Below are positions 1-6,484 of a stretch of DNA of 10,332 bases, one piece after another. Under the pieces are notes generated by a model. The model was not told where the DNA came from and did no database searches. It saw only the letters and a program-made list of their open reading frames with translations. The position numbers and the translations under genes are program-made. This DNA is from Chitinophagaceae bacterium. Lineage in GTDB: Bacteria; Bacteroidota; Bacteroidia; Chitinophagales; Chitinophagaceae. The stretch spans positions 1 to 10,332 of the forward strand of contig JAIEQT010000269.1 of NCBI GenBank assembly GCA_019747455.1, given 5' to 3'. Position 1 is the stretch's first letter. Each line of letters begins with the position of its first letter.

Positions 1-2
1 AA

Positions 3-1166
3 GTAACCCTTTTAAAGTGGACGAAAAAAGACGGGGAGTGGGTAGAGCGCGATGAAGTAATTGCAGAATTGGAGAGTGAGAAAGCTACATTTGAAGTGAA
101 TGCTGAAAAAGCCGGTATACTCACAACTGTTGGGAAAGAGGGTGATACGTTGAACATTGGGGATGTATTAGCCAAAATTGATGACGAAGCCGCTAAACCC
201 GCAACCCATATCCCGGAACCCGTATCCAACAACCCGCAACCCGCAACTCGTACCCCGGAACCCGTATCTCCTGATATTAAAGCCACACCAGTTGCATCTG
301 CTATCATAGCAGATAAAAAAGTGGATACTAAAGCCATCACGCCATCGGGTACAGGTGGAAAGATCATGAAGCAAGATGTATTGGAAGCATTGGCCAACCC
401 CGGTAAGAAACCATTGGTTTCCGGTGGCGAATTATTCAGTAGAAATGTGCGTCAGGAAAAAATGAGTGCCTTACGTAAAACCATTAGCAGAAGACTGGTA
501 GAAGCAAAAAATACAACGGCCATGCTAACTACTTTTAATGAAGTAGACATGACACGTATTATGGAAATTCGCAAACAGTATAAAGATAAATTCAAGGAAA
601 GCCATGGTGTGAATTTAGGCTTCATGAGCTTTTTTGCAAAAGCCTGTGCTATTGCATTAGGCGAATGGCCTTCTGTTAATGCCTATATCGATGGAGATCA
701 TATAGTTTACCATGATTATGCAGACATCAGTATTGCTGTGAGTACACCGAGAGGATTAACCGTTCCTGTAATGCGTAATGTGGAGAGCTTGAGCATGGCA
801 GATATCGAAAAGAAAGTAATAGAGTTAGCAGGAAAAGCACGCGATAGCAAACTTACAGCCGATGAATTACAAGGAGGTACTTTCACCATTACCAATGGAG
901 GTGTATTCGGTAGCTTGATGAGTACACCTATTATCAATATTCCGCAGAGTGCGATCTTAGGCATGCATAAAATTCAAGAGCGTCCGATGGCTATTAACGG
1001 ACAAGTAGTGATTCGTCCGATGATGTATATCGCTTTAAGCTATGATCATCGTATTATAGACGGCAGAGAAAGTGTGAGCTTCCTCGTTCGGGTAAAAGAA
1101 TTACTGGAAAATCCTGAATTGTTGTTGATGGGTAAAGATCCTGTAAAAACTTTGTTAGAAGTATAG
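3..1166 (+). CDS. odhB: 2-oxoglutarate dehydrogenase E2, dihydrolipoamide succinyltransferase (5' partial)
   Basis: E2 core of the 2-oxoglutarate dehydrogenase complex in the TCA cycle: it moves the succinyl group from the lipoyl arm to CoA in the cytoplasm. The frame is open from base 3, and the true start lies upstream, probably about 20 codons away; the TTG at 69 falls inside the lipoyl domain and is not a start. Counting from base 3, residues 1-55 are most of the lipoyl domain, with the lipoylated Lys27 in ESEKA. A Pro-rich linker follows at about 60-90, then the E3-binding domain at about 94-131 ([11 protein letters not shown]). The catalytic domain runs from about 150 to the end and carries DHRIIDG with His349 and Asp353. 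TFNEVDM and the overall pattern favour succinyl- over acetyltransferase. The linker is built from a heptanucleotide repeat (197-266). The neighbour beyond the window edge is probably odhA/sucA, which is inferred only. Confidence 0.95.
   Translation, partial: VTLLKWTKKDGEWVERDEVIAELESEKATFEVNAEKAGILTTVGKEGDTLNIGDVLAKIDDEAAKPATHIPEPVSNNPQPATRTPEPVSPDIKATPVASAIIADKKVDTKAITPSGTGGKIMKQDVLEALANPGKKPLVSGGELFSRNVRQEKMSALRKTISRRLVEAKNTTAMLTTFNEVDMTRIMEIRKQYKDKFKESHGVNLGFMSFFAKACAIALGEWPSVNAYIDGDHIVYHDYADISIAVSTPRGLTVPVMRNVESLSMADIEKKVIELAGKARDSKLTADELQGGTFTITNGGVFGSLMSTPIINIPQSAILGMHKIQERPMAINGQVVIRPMMYIALSYDHRIIDGRESVSFLVRVKELLENPELLLMGKDPVKTLLEV
197..266 (+). repeat. Heptanucleotide tandem repeat in the odhB linker (about 10 units)
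   Basis: Ten consecutive 7-base units starting at 197, 204, 211 and so on to 260 fit WCYCGNA or close variants such as ACCCGCA, ACCCGTA, TCCCGGA and ACTCGTA. The units at 204 and 225 are more degenerate. A higher-order duplication is visible: 198-227 and 240-269 match at 26 of 30 bases with a 42-base period, which is six units or 14 codons, so the frame is kept. The tract encodes the Pro/Glu/Thr-rich interdomain linker, including PEPVS twice. Confidence 0.8.
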
Positions 1167-2324
1167 TTGAAATACGCTGCTCAATATCTTCAATCGGCCG
1201 TAGCAATCGTTGAGACTTATAATGGCGATATACCTTTGGCTACTTTCTTGAAGCATTATTTTTCTGCTAACAAAAAATTTGGCTCTAAAGATCGTAAGTA
1301 CATCACTCACTTATGTTACGCCTATTTTCGCTTGGGCCATGCTGCCAAAGATAGATCGGTACCTGACGCAATAAAAAACCAGCTTTTACTTTCTGATCAA
1401 GCTAGTAACTGGCAAGAATTATTTGATAACAGTTCAATACCTGAAATCAACCTTGATACTATTTTTCCTTTTGTCAGCGAGCTGAGTGATGAGATTGATA
1501 AAAATGCTTTTATTACAAATCATTTTATCCAACCCGATGTATTTTTACGCGTAAGACCGGGTAGGGAAGAAAAAATGATAAATGCGCTACAACAAGCCGG
1601 GATTGGCTTTCATGCGATGAGTAAGAATACACTTGCTGTTTCTGCGGGCACTAAGCTAGATGGGGTAGCGCAGTTAAATAGCGACTATGTAATACAGGAT
1701 TATAGTTCACAACAGGTTGCTTATTTCTTTAAAATAATAGCATCCGTTCTTGGTAATCCACAACTCGAATCTCGTAACCCGAATCCCGTAACAACAATAT
1801 CTATCTGGGATTGCTGCGCAGCAAGCGGTGGAAAATCTATATTAGCTAAAGATATTTTTGGAGAGGTAGATATAACAGTTTCAGATATCCGGGAAAGTAT
1901 TTTGCAGAACTTAAAGAAAAGGTTTCAGCAAGCCGAAATCTTCAATTATAAATCTTCAATCTGTGATCTTACCAAAACAATAGATTCTAGATTGAAGATT
2001 GAAGATTATGATTTGGTCATCTGCGATGCTCCTTGTACTGGTAGCGGTACCTGGGCGCGAACACCGGAACAACTGTATTTTTTTAAGCAAGAGAATATAG
2101 ATCGATTTCAAAAATTACAACAACAGATTATTTTGAATACGATTGATGCTGTAAAGAACGGAGGCTATTATTTATATATCACCTGTTCGGCTTTCAAAAA
2201 AGAAAATGAAGACCAACTTGCCTTTATTGAAGCCAACAGTACCTTACAATTAGTTGAACAGCAATTGATAAAAGGATACATATTACATGCAGATACCATG
2301 TTTGCTGCACTATTCAAAAAATGA
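1167..2324 (+). CDS. RsmB/NOP-family SAM-dependent RNA (cytosine-5) methyltransferase
   Basis: Cytosolic enzyme of the Sun/NOP2 family that transfers methyl from SAM to C5 of cytosine, usually in 16S rRNA; the exact target cannot be read from sequence. The N-terminal 60 residues (KFGSKDRK, CYAYFRLG) match the short RNA-binding front seen in Bacteroidota members, without the NusB-type domain of E. coli RsmB. SAM motif I is WDCCAASGGKS at 214-224, and the acidic motif II residue is Asp240. Motif IV is DAPC at 287-290, and the catalytic-cysteine motif is TCS at 339-341, followed by ENE. The end (HADTMFAALF) is family-typical. TTG at 1167 is chosen because TAG precedes it directly, the N-terminus matches the family, and the next in-frame ATG is at codon 137. 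It is probably co-transcribed with odhB. Two heptamer-repeat tracts are read through in frame, at about residues 197-210 and 257-281. Confidence 0.88.
   Translation: MKYAAQYLQSAVAIVETYNGDIPLATFLKHYFSANKKFGSKDRKYITHLCYAYFRLGHAAKDRSVPDAIKNQLLLSDQASNWQELFDNSSIPEINLDTIFPFVSELSDEIDKNAFITNHFIQPDVFLRVRPGREEKMINALQQAGIGFHAMSKNTLAVSAGTKLDGVAQLNSDYVIQDYSSQQVAYFFKIIASVLGNPQLESRNPNPVTTISIWDCCAASGGKSILAKDIFGEVDITVSDIRESILQNLKKRFQQAEIFNYKSSICDLTKTIDSRLKIEDYDLVICDAPCTGSGTWARTPEQLYFFKQENIDRFQKLQQQIILNTIDAVKNGGYYLYITCSAFKKENEDQLAFIEANSTLQLVEQQLIKGYILHADTMFAALFKK
1763..1790 (+). repeat. Heptanucleotide tandem repeat in the methyltransferase gene (4 units)
   Basis: Four clean 7-base units start at 1763, 1770, 1777 and 1784 (ACTCGAA, TCTCGTA, then ACCCGAA, TCCCGTA). 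They form a 14-base duplication with two differences. A degenerate fifth unit may precede them at 1756. The consensus WCYCGNA is the same as in the odhB linker tract about 1.5 kb upstream. It encodes a polar, Pro/Asn-rich stretch just before SAM motif I, where family members normally run straight into the WDCCA strand (from recall, no alignment made). Confidence 0.75.
1937..2008. repeat. Inverted pair of heptamer tracts, (AATCTTC)n and (AAGATTG)n
   Basis: The left arm, 1937-1971, is made of 7-base units close to AATCTTC, perfect at 1937 and 1951 and degenerate at 1944, 1958 and 1965. The right arm, 1981-2008, has units close to AAGATTG at 1988, 1995 and 2002, with a variant at 1981. The arms carry the same heptamer on opposite strands: 1951-1962 and 1989-2000 are a perfect 12-base inverted repeat with a 26-base loop, and 1937-1946 also pairs with 1998-2007. 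It lies wholly inside the methyltransferase coding region, between motifs II and IV. Confidence 0.75.
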
Positions 2325-2325
2325 G

Positions 2326-3147
2326 TTAACTTTTTTCAGCAATGATCAGCAATCCATTACCTGTTTTCTTTTCTTCAAAAAAATCTACTAGCATAAAAGT
2401 CCAGATAAATGGTAATAGGAGAGGTACGCATAGTATAGCCACTATTTTCAAAAAGATATTTGCATGAGCAATAAGTAATAACAAACTGCTCATGAGCTCA
2501 TGGCTTAGCATACCCCAGAAACCATAAGTTGCGTTTTTTTTAATTATTTGAAAACCGGATAAAGCTATTTTTTCAAGAATATCTTTTTCCGTATAAACTC
2601 TTTTCCTATTATTCAGCGTTTCATAGTTAGGAAATTTATTGAAAAGATATTTGTAAATTTTGGTTACAAACCTTTCGTTAATGGGTACATAAAGAATCAA
2701 TGTTGCTTTATGATCGGCTAACTGATATAATTTTTTTAGAACTGCTACATCATCGGTAATATATTGAAGCATGCTAATACATAGTAAGCCTTGCACCTTA
2801 TTTGGTGAATTATAATCTACTATATTGGTATGTACAGCGCTAATATTAGTTAGGTTCTCACTGGTACGCAAAGCATCTAACATGGCTATATTACTTTCGG
2901 CAATATCAACACCGATGAATTGTATATGACGAAATTTTTTCGCATAAGGAATCATGAATTGTCCATCACCTACGCCCGCATCCAGCATATAACCCGCTTC
3001 TTTTATAGATTGAAGAAGGGGTAATAATGCCGCATGAATATGCCATTTTCGGAGCCTGATCACCCAGTTACATGCGTAGCTGAAATAAATCAACTTAGGG
3101 AACCTAAGTAAAAGTGTAGGGTGCTGATGTTGGAAAATGGAGGCCAT
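2326..3147 (-). CDS. Class I SAM-dependent methyltransferase with hydrophobic C-terminal segment
   Basis: A 273-residue protein with a Rossmann-type methyltransferase core. Motif I is LDAGVGDGQF at 55-64, the motif II acidic residue is in GVDIAES at 79-85, and a motif IV-like strand (GLLCISMLQYI) lies near 120-130. Residues about 183-206 (RVYTEKDI, LSGFQII) resemble the helix and strand that close many UbiE-like folds. Residues about 219-255 are very hydrophobic and could be one or two membrane segments or a membrane-surface anchor. The substrate is unknown. I chose ATG at 3147 over a TTG three codons upstream at 3156; neither has a clear ribosome binding site. It follows mnmA by 12 bases and probably shares its transcript. 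Its stop is one base from the stop of the convergent methyltransferase gene. Confidence 0.8.
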   Translation of the reverse strand: MASIFQHQHPTLLLRFPKLIYFSYACNWVIRLRKWHIHAALLPLLQSIKEAGYMLDAGVGDGQFMIPYAKKFRHIQFIGVDIAESNIAMLDALRTSENLTNISAVHTNIVDYNSPNKVQGLLCISMLQYITDDVAVLKKLYQLADHKATLILYVPINERFVTKIYKYLFNKFPNYETLNNRKRVYTEKDILEKIALSGFQIIKKNATYGFWGMLSHELMSSLLLLIAHANIFLKIVAILCVPLLLPFIWTFMLVDFFEEKKTGNGLLIIAEKS

Positions 3148-3159
3148 GTACTGCAAGGT

Positions 3160-4266
3160 TTATAAAACCAATTCTCCTCGCTGAATAATGCCACCACCAA
3201 TAACGTCATTTCCTTCGTAAAAAACGGCACTTTGTCCGGGTGCAATACCTTTCACATTTTCATAAAAACGAGCTTTAATACCATTTTCATGGGTATATAA
3301 ATTACTGAGTGCACCTTTATCTTTATACCTGATTTTTGTGATGGCTTCCATACCATCGGTAATACCATCGTATTTTATCCAATTTAGTTTTCCAACCAGC
3401 ATATCATTTTGCGCTAGGTCGCTTTCATCACCTAATACAACGGTATTATGTTCGGGGTCAATGGCTGTTACATATGCTGGCTTACCTAGCGCAATATCAA
3501 GCCCCTTTCTTTGTCCAACGGTATAAAAAGGATACCCCTTATGTTGTCCTAATTTTTTACCCGTTTTATCTACAAACCAGCCGCCATTTACTTTTTCTTC
3601 TAACCCTTCTACATTTCTTTTTAGGAAGCCGCGATAATCATTATCGGGAACAAAGCAAATTTCATAGCTCTCGCTTTTTTTTGCAAGTTCGGGATATCCC
3701 AGATCAACGGCCATTTGTCTGATGGCAGATTTACGATAGCCCCCTAAAGGCAGCATGGTTCTGCTTAGTAGTTCCTGATCAAGGCCCCACAAAACATAAC
3801 TCTGGTCTTTTGTTTCATCTAATCCTTTGCTCACAACATACCTGCCATTGGTATGTTGTCTTATTTCAGCATAATGCCCGGTTGCTATGAAATCGCAGTT
3901 CAAAGCATTGGCTCTTTTGAGTAAGGCTCTCCATTTGATATGGGTATTACACATAACACAAGGGTTAGGTGTTCTTCCGGCAATATATTCTTCTATAAAA
4001 TTTTCGATAACAAAGTCACCAAACTCTTCACGTATATCTAAAATAAAATGTGGGAAGCCATGATGTACGGCGGCTTGCCGGGCATCATTGAAAGAGTCTA
4101 TATTGCAACAACCGGTTTCTTTTGAACTTGTTCCACTAGTGGCATAGTCCCATGTTTTCATAGTAATGCCTACTACTTCGTATCCTTCATGGTGAAGCAT
4201 AAGCGCCGCAACGGTACTATCAATACCGCCACTCATAGCTACCATCACTTTTCCTTTACGGCTCAT
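3160..4266 (-). CDS. mnmA: tRNA-specific 2-thiouridylase MnmA
   Basis: Cytosolic ATP-dependent enzyme that puts sulfur on C2 of the wobble uridine (U34) of Lys, Glu and Gln tRNAs, using persulfide delivered by a relay or directly from a cysteine desulfurase. The 368-residue length is normal for the family. The PP-loop is SGGIDS at 12-17. NPCVMCN at 101-107 holds the expected nucleophile Cys106, with an extra Cys103. ATGHYA (128-133) and KDQSYVLWGL (153-162) are typical of the family. YEICF at 201-205 carries the second catalytic cysteine, Cys204. The C-terminal part (about 240-368) is the usual beta-barrel region, with GQRKGL and PGQSAVFY. The start ATG lies 10-20 bases downstream of a good -7 box. 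It leads a likely two-gene unit with the downstream methyltransferase. Confidence 0.96.
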   Translation of the reverse strand: MSRKGKVMVAMSGGIDSTVAALMLHHEGYEVVGITMKTWDYATSGTSSKETGCCNIDSFNDARQAAVHHGFPHFILDIREEFGDFVIENFIEEYIAGRTPNPCVMCNTHIKWRALLKRANALNCDFIATGHYAEIRQHTNGRYVVSKGLDETKDQSYVLWGLDQELLSRTMLPLGGYRKSAIRQMAVDLGYPELAKKSESYEICFVPDNDYRGFLKRNVEGLEEKVNGGWFVDKTGKKLGQHKGYPFYTVGQRKGLDIALGKPAYVTAIDPEHNTVVLGDESDLAQNDMLVGKLNWIKYDGITDGMEAITKIRYKDKGALSNLYTHENGIKARFYENVKGIAPGQSAVFYEGNDVIGGGIIQRGELVL

Positions 4267-4283
4267 GTTAAATAAAATTTATG

Positions 4284-4291
4284 CAAAAGTA
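4284..4291 (-). promoter_or_regulatory. Bacteroidota-type -7 promoter box for mnmA
   Basis: Read on the minus strand this is TACTTTTG, a full match to the TAnnTTTG -7 consensus of the Bacteroidota primary sigma factor, 17 bases upstream of the mnmA ATG. No convincing TTTG -33 box is seen; a T-run (bases 4306-4312) lies about 15-20 bases further upstream and may stand in for it. The implied leader is only about 10 bases. Confidence 0.45.
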
Positions 4292-4305
4292 GAACAGTTG
4301 CGGGG

Positions 4306-4327
4306 AAAAAAAGGGCATTTACCCCTT
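4306..4327 (-). terminator. Possible weak intrinsic terminator after the aspartic protease gene
   Basis: On the minus strand AAGGG pairs with CCCTT (4323-4327 with 4311-4315) across a 7-base loop and runs into further Ts (4310-4306). It lies about 35 bases after the protease stop. The five-pair stem is short, so this is tentative. The same T-run sits in the -33 region of the mnmA promoter. Confidence 0.3.
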
Positions 4328-4362
4328 GTGTAAGTACCTAAAAGCTATCGAAATACGAAAAA

Positions 4363-4803
4363 TTACAGGTCAACTGCCACTAATTTAAAGGTATCGCTCC
4401 ACCCATCGTAAGCAAAACTGCAATATTTGAGTACATCTCTCCCAATCACACCGTCGTACGGGGCATTGGCATAATCTCCCTCAATTACGTCTATAGGGAG
4501 TGCTTTTTCGCGAAAAATAGATAGATAAAGAATACAGCGGTATAGCCTAAACTCATGTCGTCCGCCAACTCCATCCACCATAGCGTCGTCCTTATACCGA
4601 TTGAGTTGTAGCCGTTTGATAATATTTTTATCAATACCCGAAATATTAGAGCCGGTATCAATTAATAATTTCACGGTACTGAACTTATTATACCCGTTAT
4701 GATTTTTCACAGATAAAAAAGTTTCCTCATCTGTATGAATTTCAGCTTCTATAATTGGTCCGTGATCCTGTAAAGATGGTATGGTAAGTTGTAATCCCTG
4801 CAT
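4363..4803 (-). CDS. Retropepsin-like aspartic protease (small, single-domain)
   Basis: A 146-residue protein with the marks of one retropepsin half: catalytic LIDTGSN at 47-53, a flap-like GVGG at 78-81, and the hydrophobic-hydrophobic-Gly motif with its family tail, VIGRDVL at 119-125. With one DTG it would need to dimerise to form an active site, as retroviral proteases do. No signal peptide or membrane segment is seen, so it is probably cytosolic. No gag, reverse transcriptase or integrase is nearby, so this is a cellular, stand-alone member of the bacterial family and not a retroelement part. The substrate is unknown. Start ATG at 4803; there is no Shine-Dalgarno sequence. It is separated from mnmA by 96 bases and divergent from ssb. 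Confidence 0.8.
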   Translation of the reverse strand: MQGLQLTIPSLQDHGPIIEAEIHTDEETFLSVKNHNGYNKFSTVKLLIDTGSNISGIDKNIIKRLQLNRYKDDAMVDGVGGRHEFRLYRCILYLSIFREKALPIDVIEGDYANAPYDGVIGRDVLKYCSFAYDGWSDTFKLVAVDL

Positions 4804-4807
4804 AGTT

Positions 4808-4815
4808 TAAATGTA
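4808..4815 (-). promoter_or_regulatory. Possible -7 box for the aspartic protease gene
   Basis: Minus-strand TACATTTA differs from TAnnTTTG at the last base only, but it lies just 4 bases before the ATG, so it would imply an almost leaderless transcript. A TTG lies roughly 22 bases upstream. The remainder of the 155-base gap up to ssb shows no other strong signal on either strand. Confidence 0.22.
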
Positions 4816-4958
4816 CTATTTTACTGTTCTTGCCATGCAATTGTGAAAAGATGTTCAGGTAATTTCCGTACTAAATTAAACAGTGAAAAAACTTAAAAAG
4901 CTGCGGTTAATACGGTTTTTCTTAATTTCAGCCTTTCGCATTTTTACAAAAAGATAAT

Positions 4959-5396
4959 ATGATCAAATTAACAGCCATTGGCAACTTAGGGAGAGACGCG
5001 GTAATGAATACCGTAAACGGAAAAAATGTAATCAACTTTACTGTTGCGCACACAGAAAAATATAAGGATGCGCAAGGCAATCAAAAAGATAAAACGATTT
5101 GGATTGATTGTGCTTATTGGACAGACCGCACCGGTATCGCTCCTTATTTAAAAAAAGGAACACAGGTATATGTTGAAGGGCAGCCCGATGTACGAACTTA
5201 TACTACTAAAGATGGAACCAATGGAGCTACGCTTTCATTGCGGGTATTAAGTGTGCAATTATTAGGAAGTAGGAGTAATGATCAATCCGGCAGCAGCGCA
5301 ACAGGTAATTATCAGCCGGCACCCCCTATAAGTAATAGTGCATCTACCCCCGCTGCTTCCGATATTACTGAACCTTTTGACGACTTACCATTTTAG
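4959..5396 (+). CDS. ssb: Single-stranded DNA-binding protein
   Basis: Coats single-stranded DNA in replication, recombination and repair and recruits partners through its C-terminal tip. Residues 1-104 form the OB fold, opening MIKLTAIGNLGRD, with WIDCAYW at 48-54 and a YVEGQ strand at 71-75. Residues 105-138 are a Ser/Asn/Ala/Pro-rich flexible linker, and the protein ends in the acidic tip PFDDLPF at 139-145, so it is full length. At 145 residues it is on the short side of usual. The ATG at 4959 follows an A-rich stretch with no Shine-Dalgarno, as is common in Bacteroidota. Its stop is two bases from the next start, so the dehydrogenase and probably the chitinase are on the same transcript. 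I could not find a convincing promoter box in the upstream gap. Confidence 0.95.
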   Translation: MIKLTAIGNLGRDAVMNTVNGKNVINFTVAHTEKYKDAQGNQKDKTIWIDCAYWTDRTGIAPYLKKGTQVYVEGQPDVRTYTTKDGTNGATLSLRVLSVQLLGSRSNDQSGSSATGNYQPAPPISNSASTPAASDITEPFDDLPF

Positions 5397-5398
5397 CA

Positions 5399-6478
5399 AT
5401 GGCCATTCACGTAATAGCCTATGAGCATCTTTTTCAATTTGTGGTTAAAGCATTCCGTGCTATGGGCTGTTCATGGGAAGATGCCACACTTGGTGCAACG
5501 GTTTTATTAGCCGCTGATCTTAGGGGTATTGATAGCCATGGAGTAGCCAGATTAAGTGGTTATGTTCGACTTTGGCAAGCCCAACGTATAAACCCGATTC
5601 CCGATATAAAAAAAATTCACGAAACACCATCTACTGCAGTGATAGATGGTGATGCCGGACTTGGTTTGGTTGTAGCTCCTTATGCTATGGAAGTGGCGAT
5701 AGCAAAAGCCGAACAAGTTGGTACCGGTTGGGTTAGTGTACAAAACTCTAATCATTTTGGTATTGCAGGCTATCATGCTATGATGGCATTGGAGAAAGAT
5801 ATGATTGGTATTGCTATGACGAATGCCAGTGCCTTGGTTGCCCCAACTTTTGGTAAAGAAAAAATGTTAGGTACAAATCCGATTGCAGTTGCTATTCCTG
5901 CCGGTAAAGAGCCGGCTTTTGTGGCGGATTTTGCAACCACTACAGCTGCCAATGGTAAACTTGAAATATTACAAAGAAAGAATGAAGATACCCCGGCTGG
6001 TTGGGTACAAGACGCAGCAGGTTTTGAAAGTAAAGACGCCAATATTTTGAAGAAAGGAGGCGCCTTATTACCACTAGGAAGTGATAGAGAACATGGAAGT
6101 CATAAAGGGTATGCATTAGGAAGTATTGTTGATATTTTTTCTGCATTGCTTAGCGGTGCCTCTTATGGTCCTTGGGCTCCACCTTTCCCTGCTTATATTC
6201 CCATGCCTACAGATATGCCGGGTAAAGGATTAGGACATTTTTTTGGCGCTTTGCGGATCGATGCTTTCAGAACTGCAGAGGATTTCAAAAGGCATATGGA
6301 TCAATGGATTCAAAGATTTAGAAATACTACACCTATTAATCCGGAACAACCTGTTTTAGTACCCGGTGATCCGGAAAGAATCTCGGAAACAACAAGAAGA
6401 AAAGATGGGATACCATTACTGGAAATGGTGTATGAAGACTTGATGGAAACGGCATCATTATTGAACATCAGTTTATAA
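5399..6478 (+). CDS. Malate/L-lactate dehydrogenase family (Ldh2-type) NAD(P)-dependent oxidoreductase
   Basis: A 359-residue member of the family that includes malate, L-sulfolactate, ureidoglycolate and delta-1-piperideine-2-carboxylate reductases; it oxidises 2-hydroxyacids or reduces the matching 2-oxo compounds with NAD(P). The fold is unrelated to classical malate and lactate dehydrogenases. Family motifs in order are GIDSHGVARL at 43-52, with the conserved His47, SNHFG at 117-121, GTNPIAVA at 158-165, DFATTTAANGKLE at 177-189, GSHKGYALG at 233-241 and GHFFGALRID at 279-288. The precise substrate cannot be assigned. The ATG at 5399 is two bases after the ssb stop, suggesting translational coupling. 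No allantoin, sulfolactate or proline-analogue genes are nearby to narrow the role. Confidence 0.9.
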   Translation: MAIHVIAYEHLFQFVVKAFRAMGCSWEDATLGATVLLAADLRGIDSHGVARLSGYVRLWQAQRINPIPDIKKIHETPSTAVIDGDAGLGLVVAPYAMEVAIAKAEQVGTGWVSVQNSNHFGIAGYHAMMALEKDMIGIAMTNASALVAPTFGKEKMLGTNPIAVAIPAGKEPAFVADFATTTAANGKLEILQRKNEDTPAGWVQDAAGFESKDANILKKGGALLPLGSDREHGSHKGYALGSIVDIFSALLSGASYGPWAPPFPAYIPMPTDMPGKGLGHFFGALRIDAFRTAEDFKRHMDQWIQRFRNTTPINPEQPVLVPGDPERISETTRRKDGIPLLEMVYEDLMETASLLNISL

Positions 6479-6484
6479 ATTCGT

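Noticed and set aside
69..71. TTG as start codon of the first gene
   Set aside because: The frame is open back to base 3 and encodes conserved lipoyl-domain residues before it; the codon lies four residues before the lipoylated lysine.
3338..3722. Plus-strand open frames opposite mnmA
   Set aside because: They lie wholly antisense to a well-supported gene and show no family motif.
4363..4803. Protease as a remnant of a retrotransposon or diversity-generating retroelement
   Set aside because: No reverse transcriptase, integrase, template/variable repeats or terminal repeats were found around it.
4873..4930. Promoter or terminator hairpin upstream of ssb
   Set aside because: TAATTTCA (4923-4930) is a poor match to the -7 box and lacks a -33 partner; the A-run and T-run around 4895-4920 do not form a consistent GC-paired stem.
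5590..5606. A third possible heptamer-like stretch (AACCCGATTCCCGATAT) in the dehydrogenase gene
   Set aside because: Only about two units resemble the repeat, and the encoded INPIPDI is, from recall, normal for this dehydrogenase family at this position, so it is probably coincidence.
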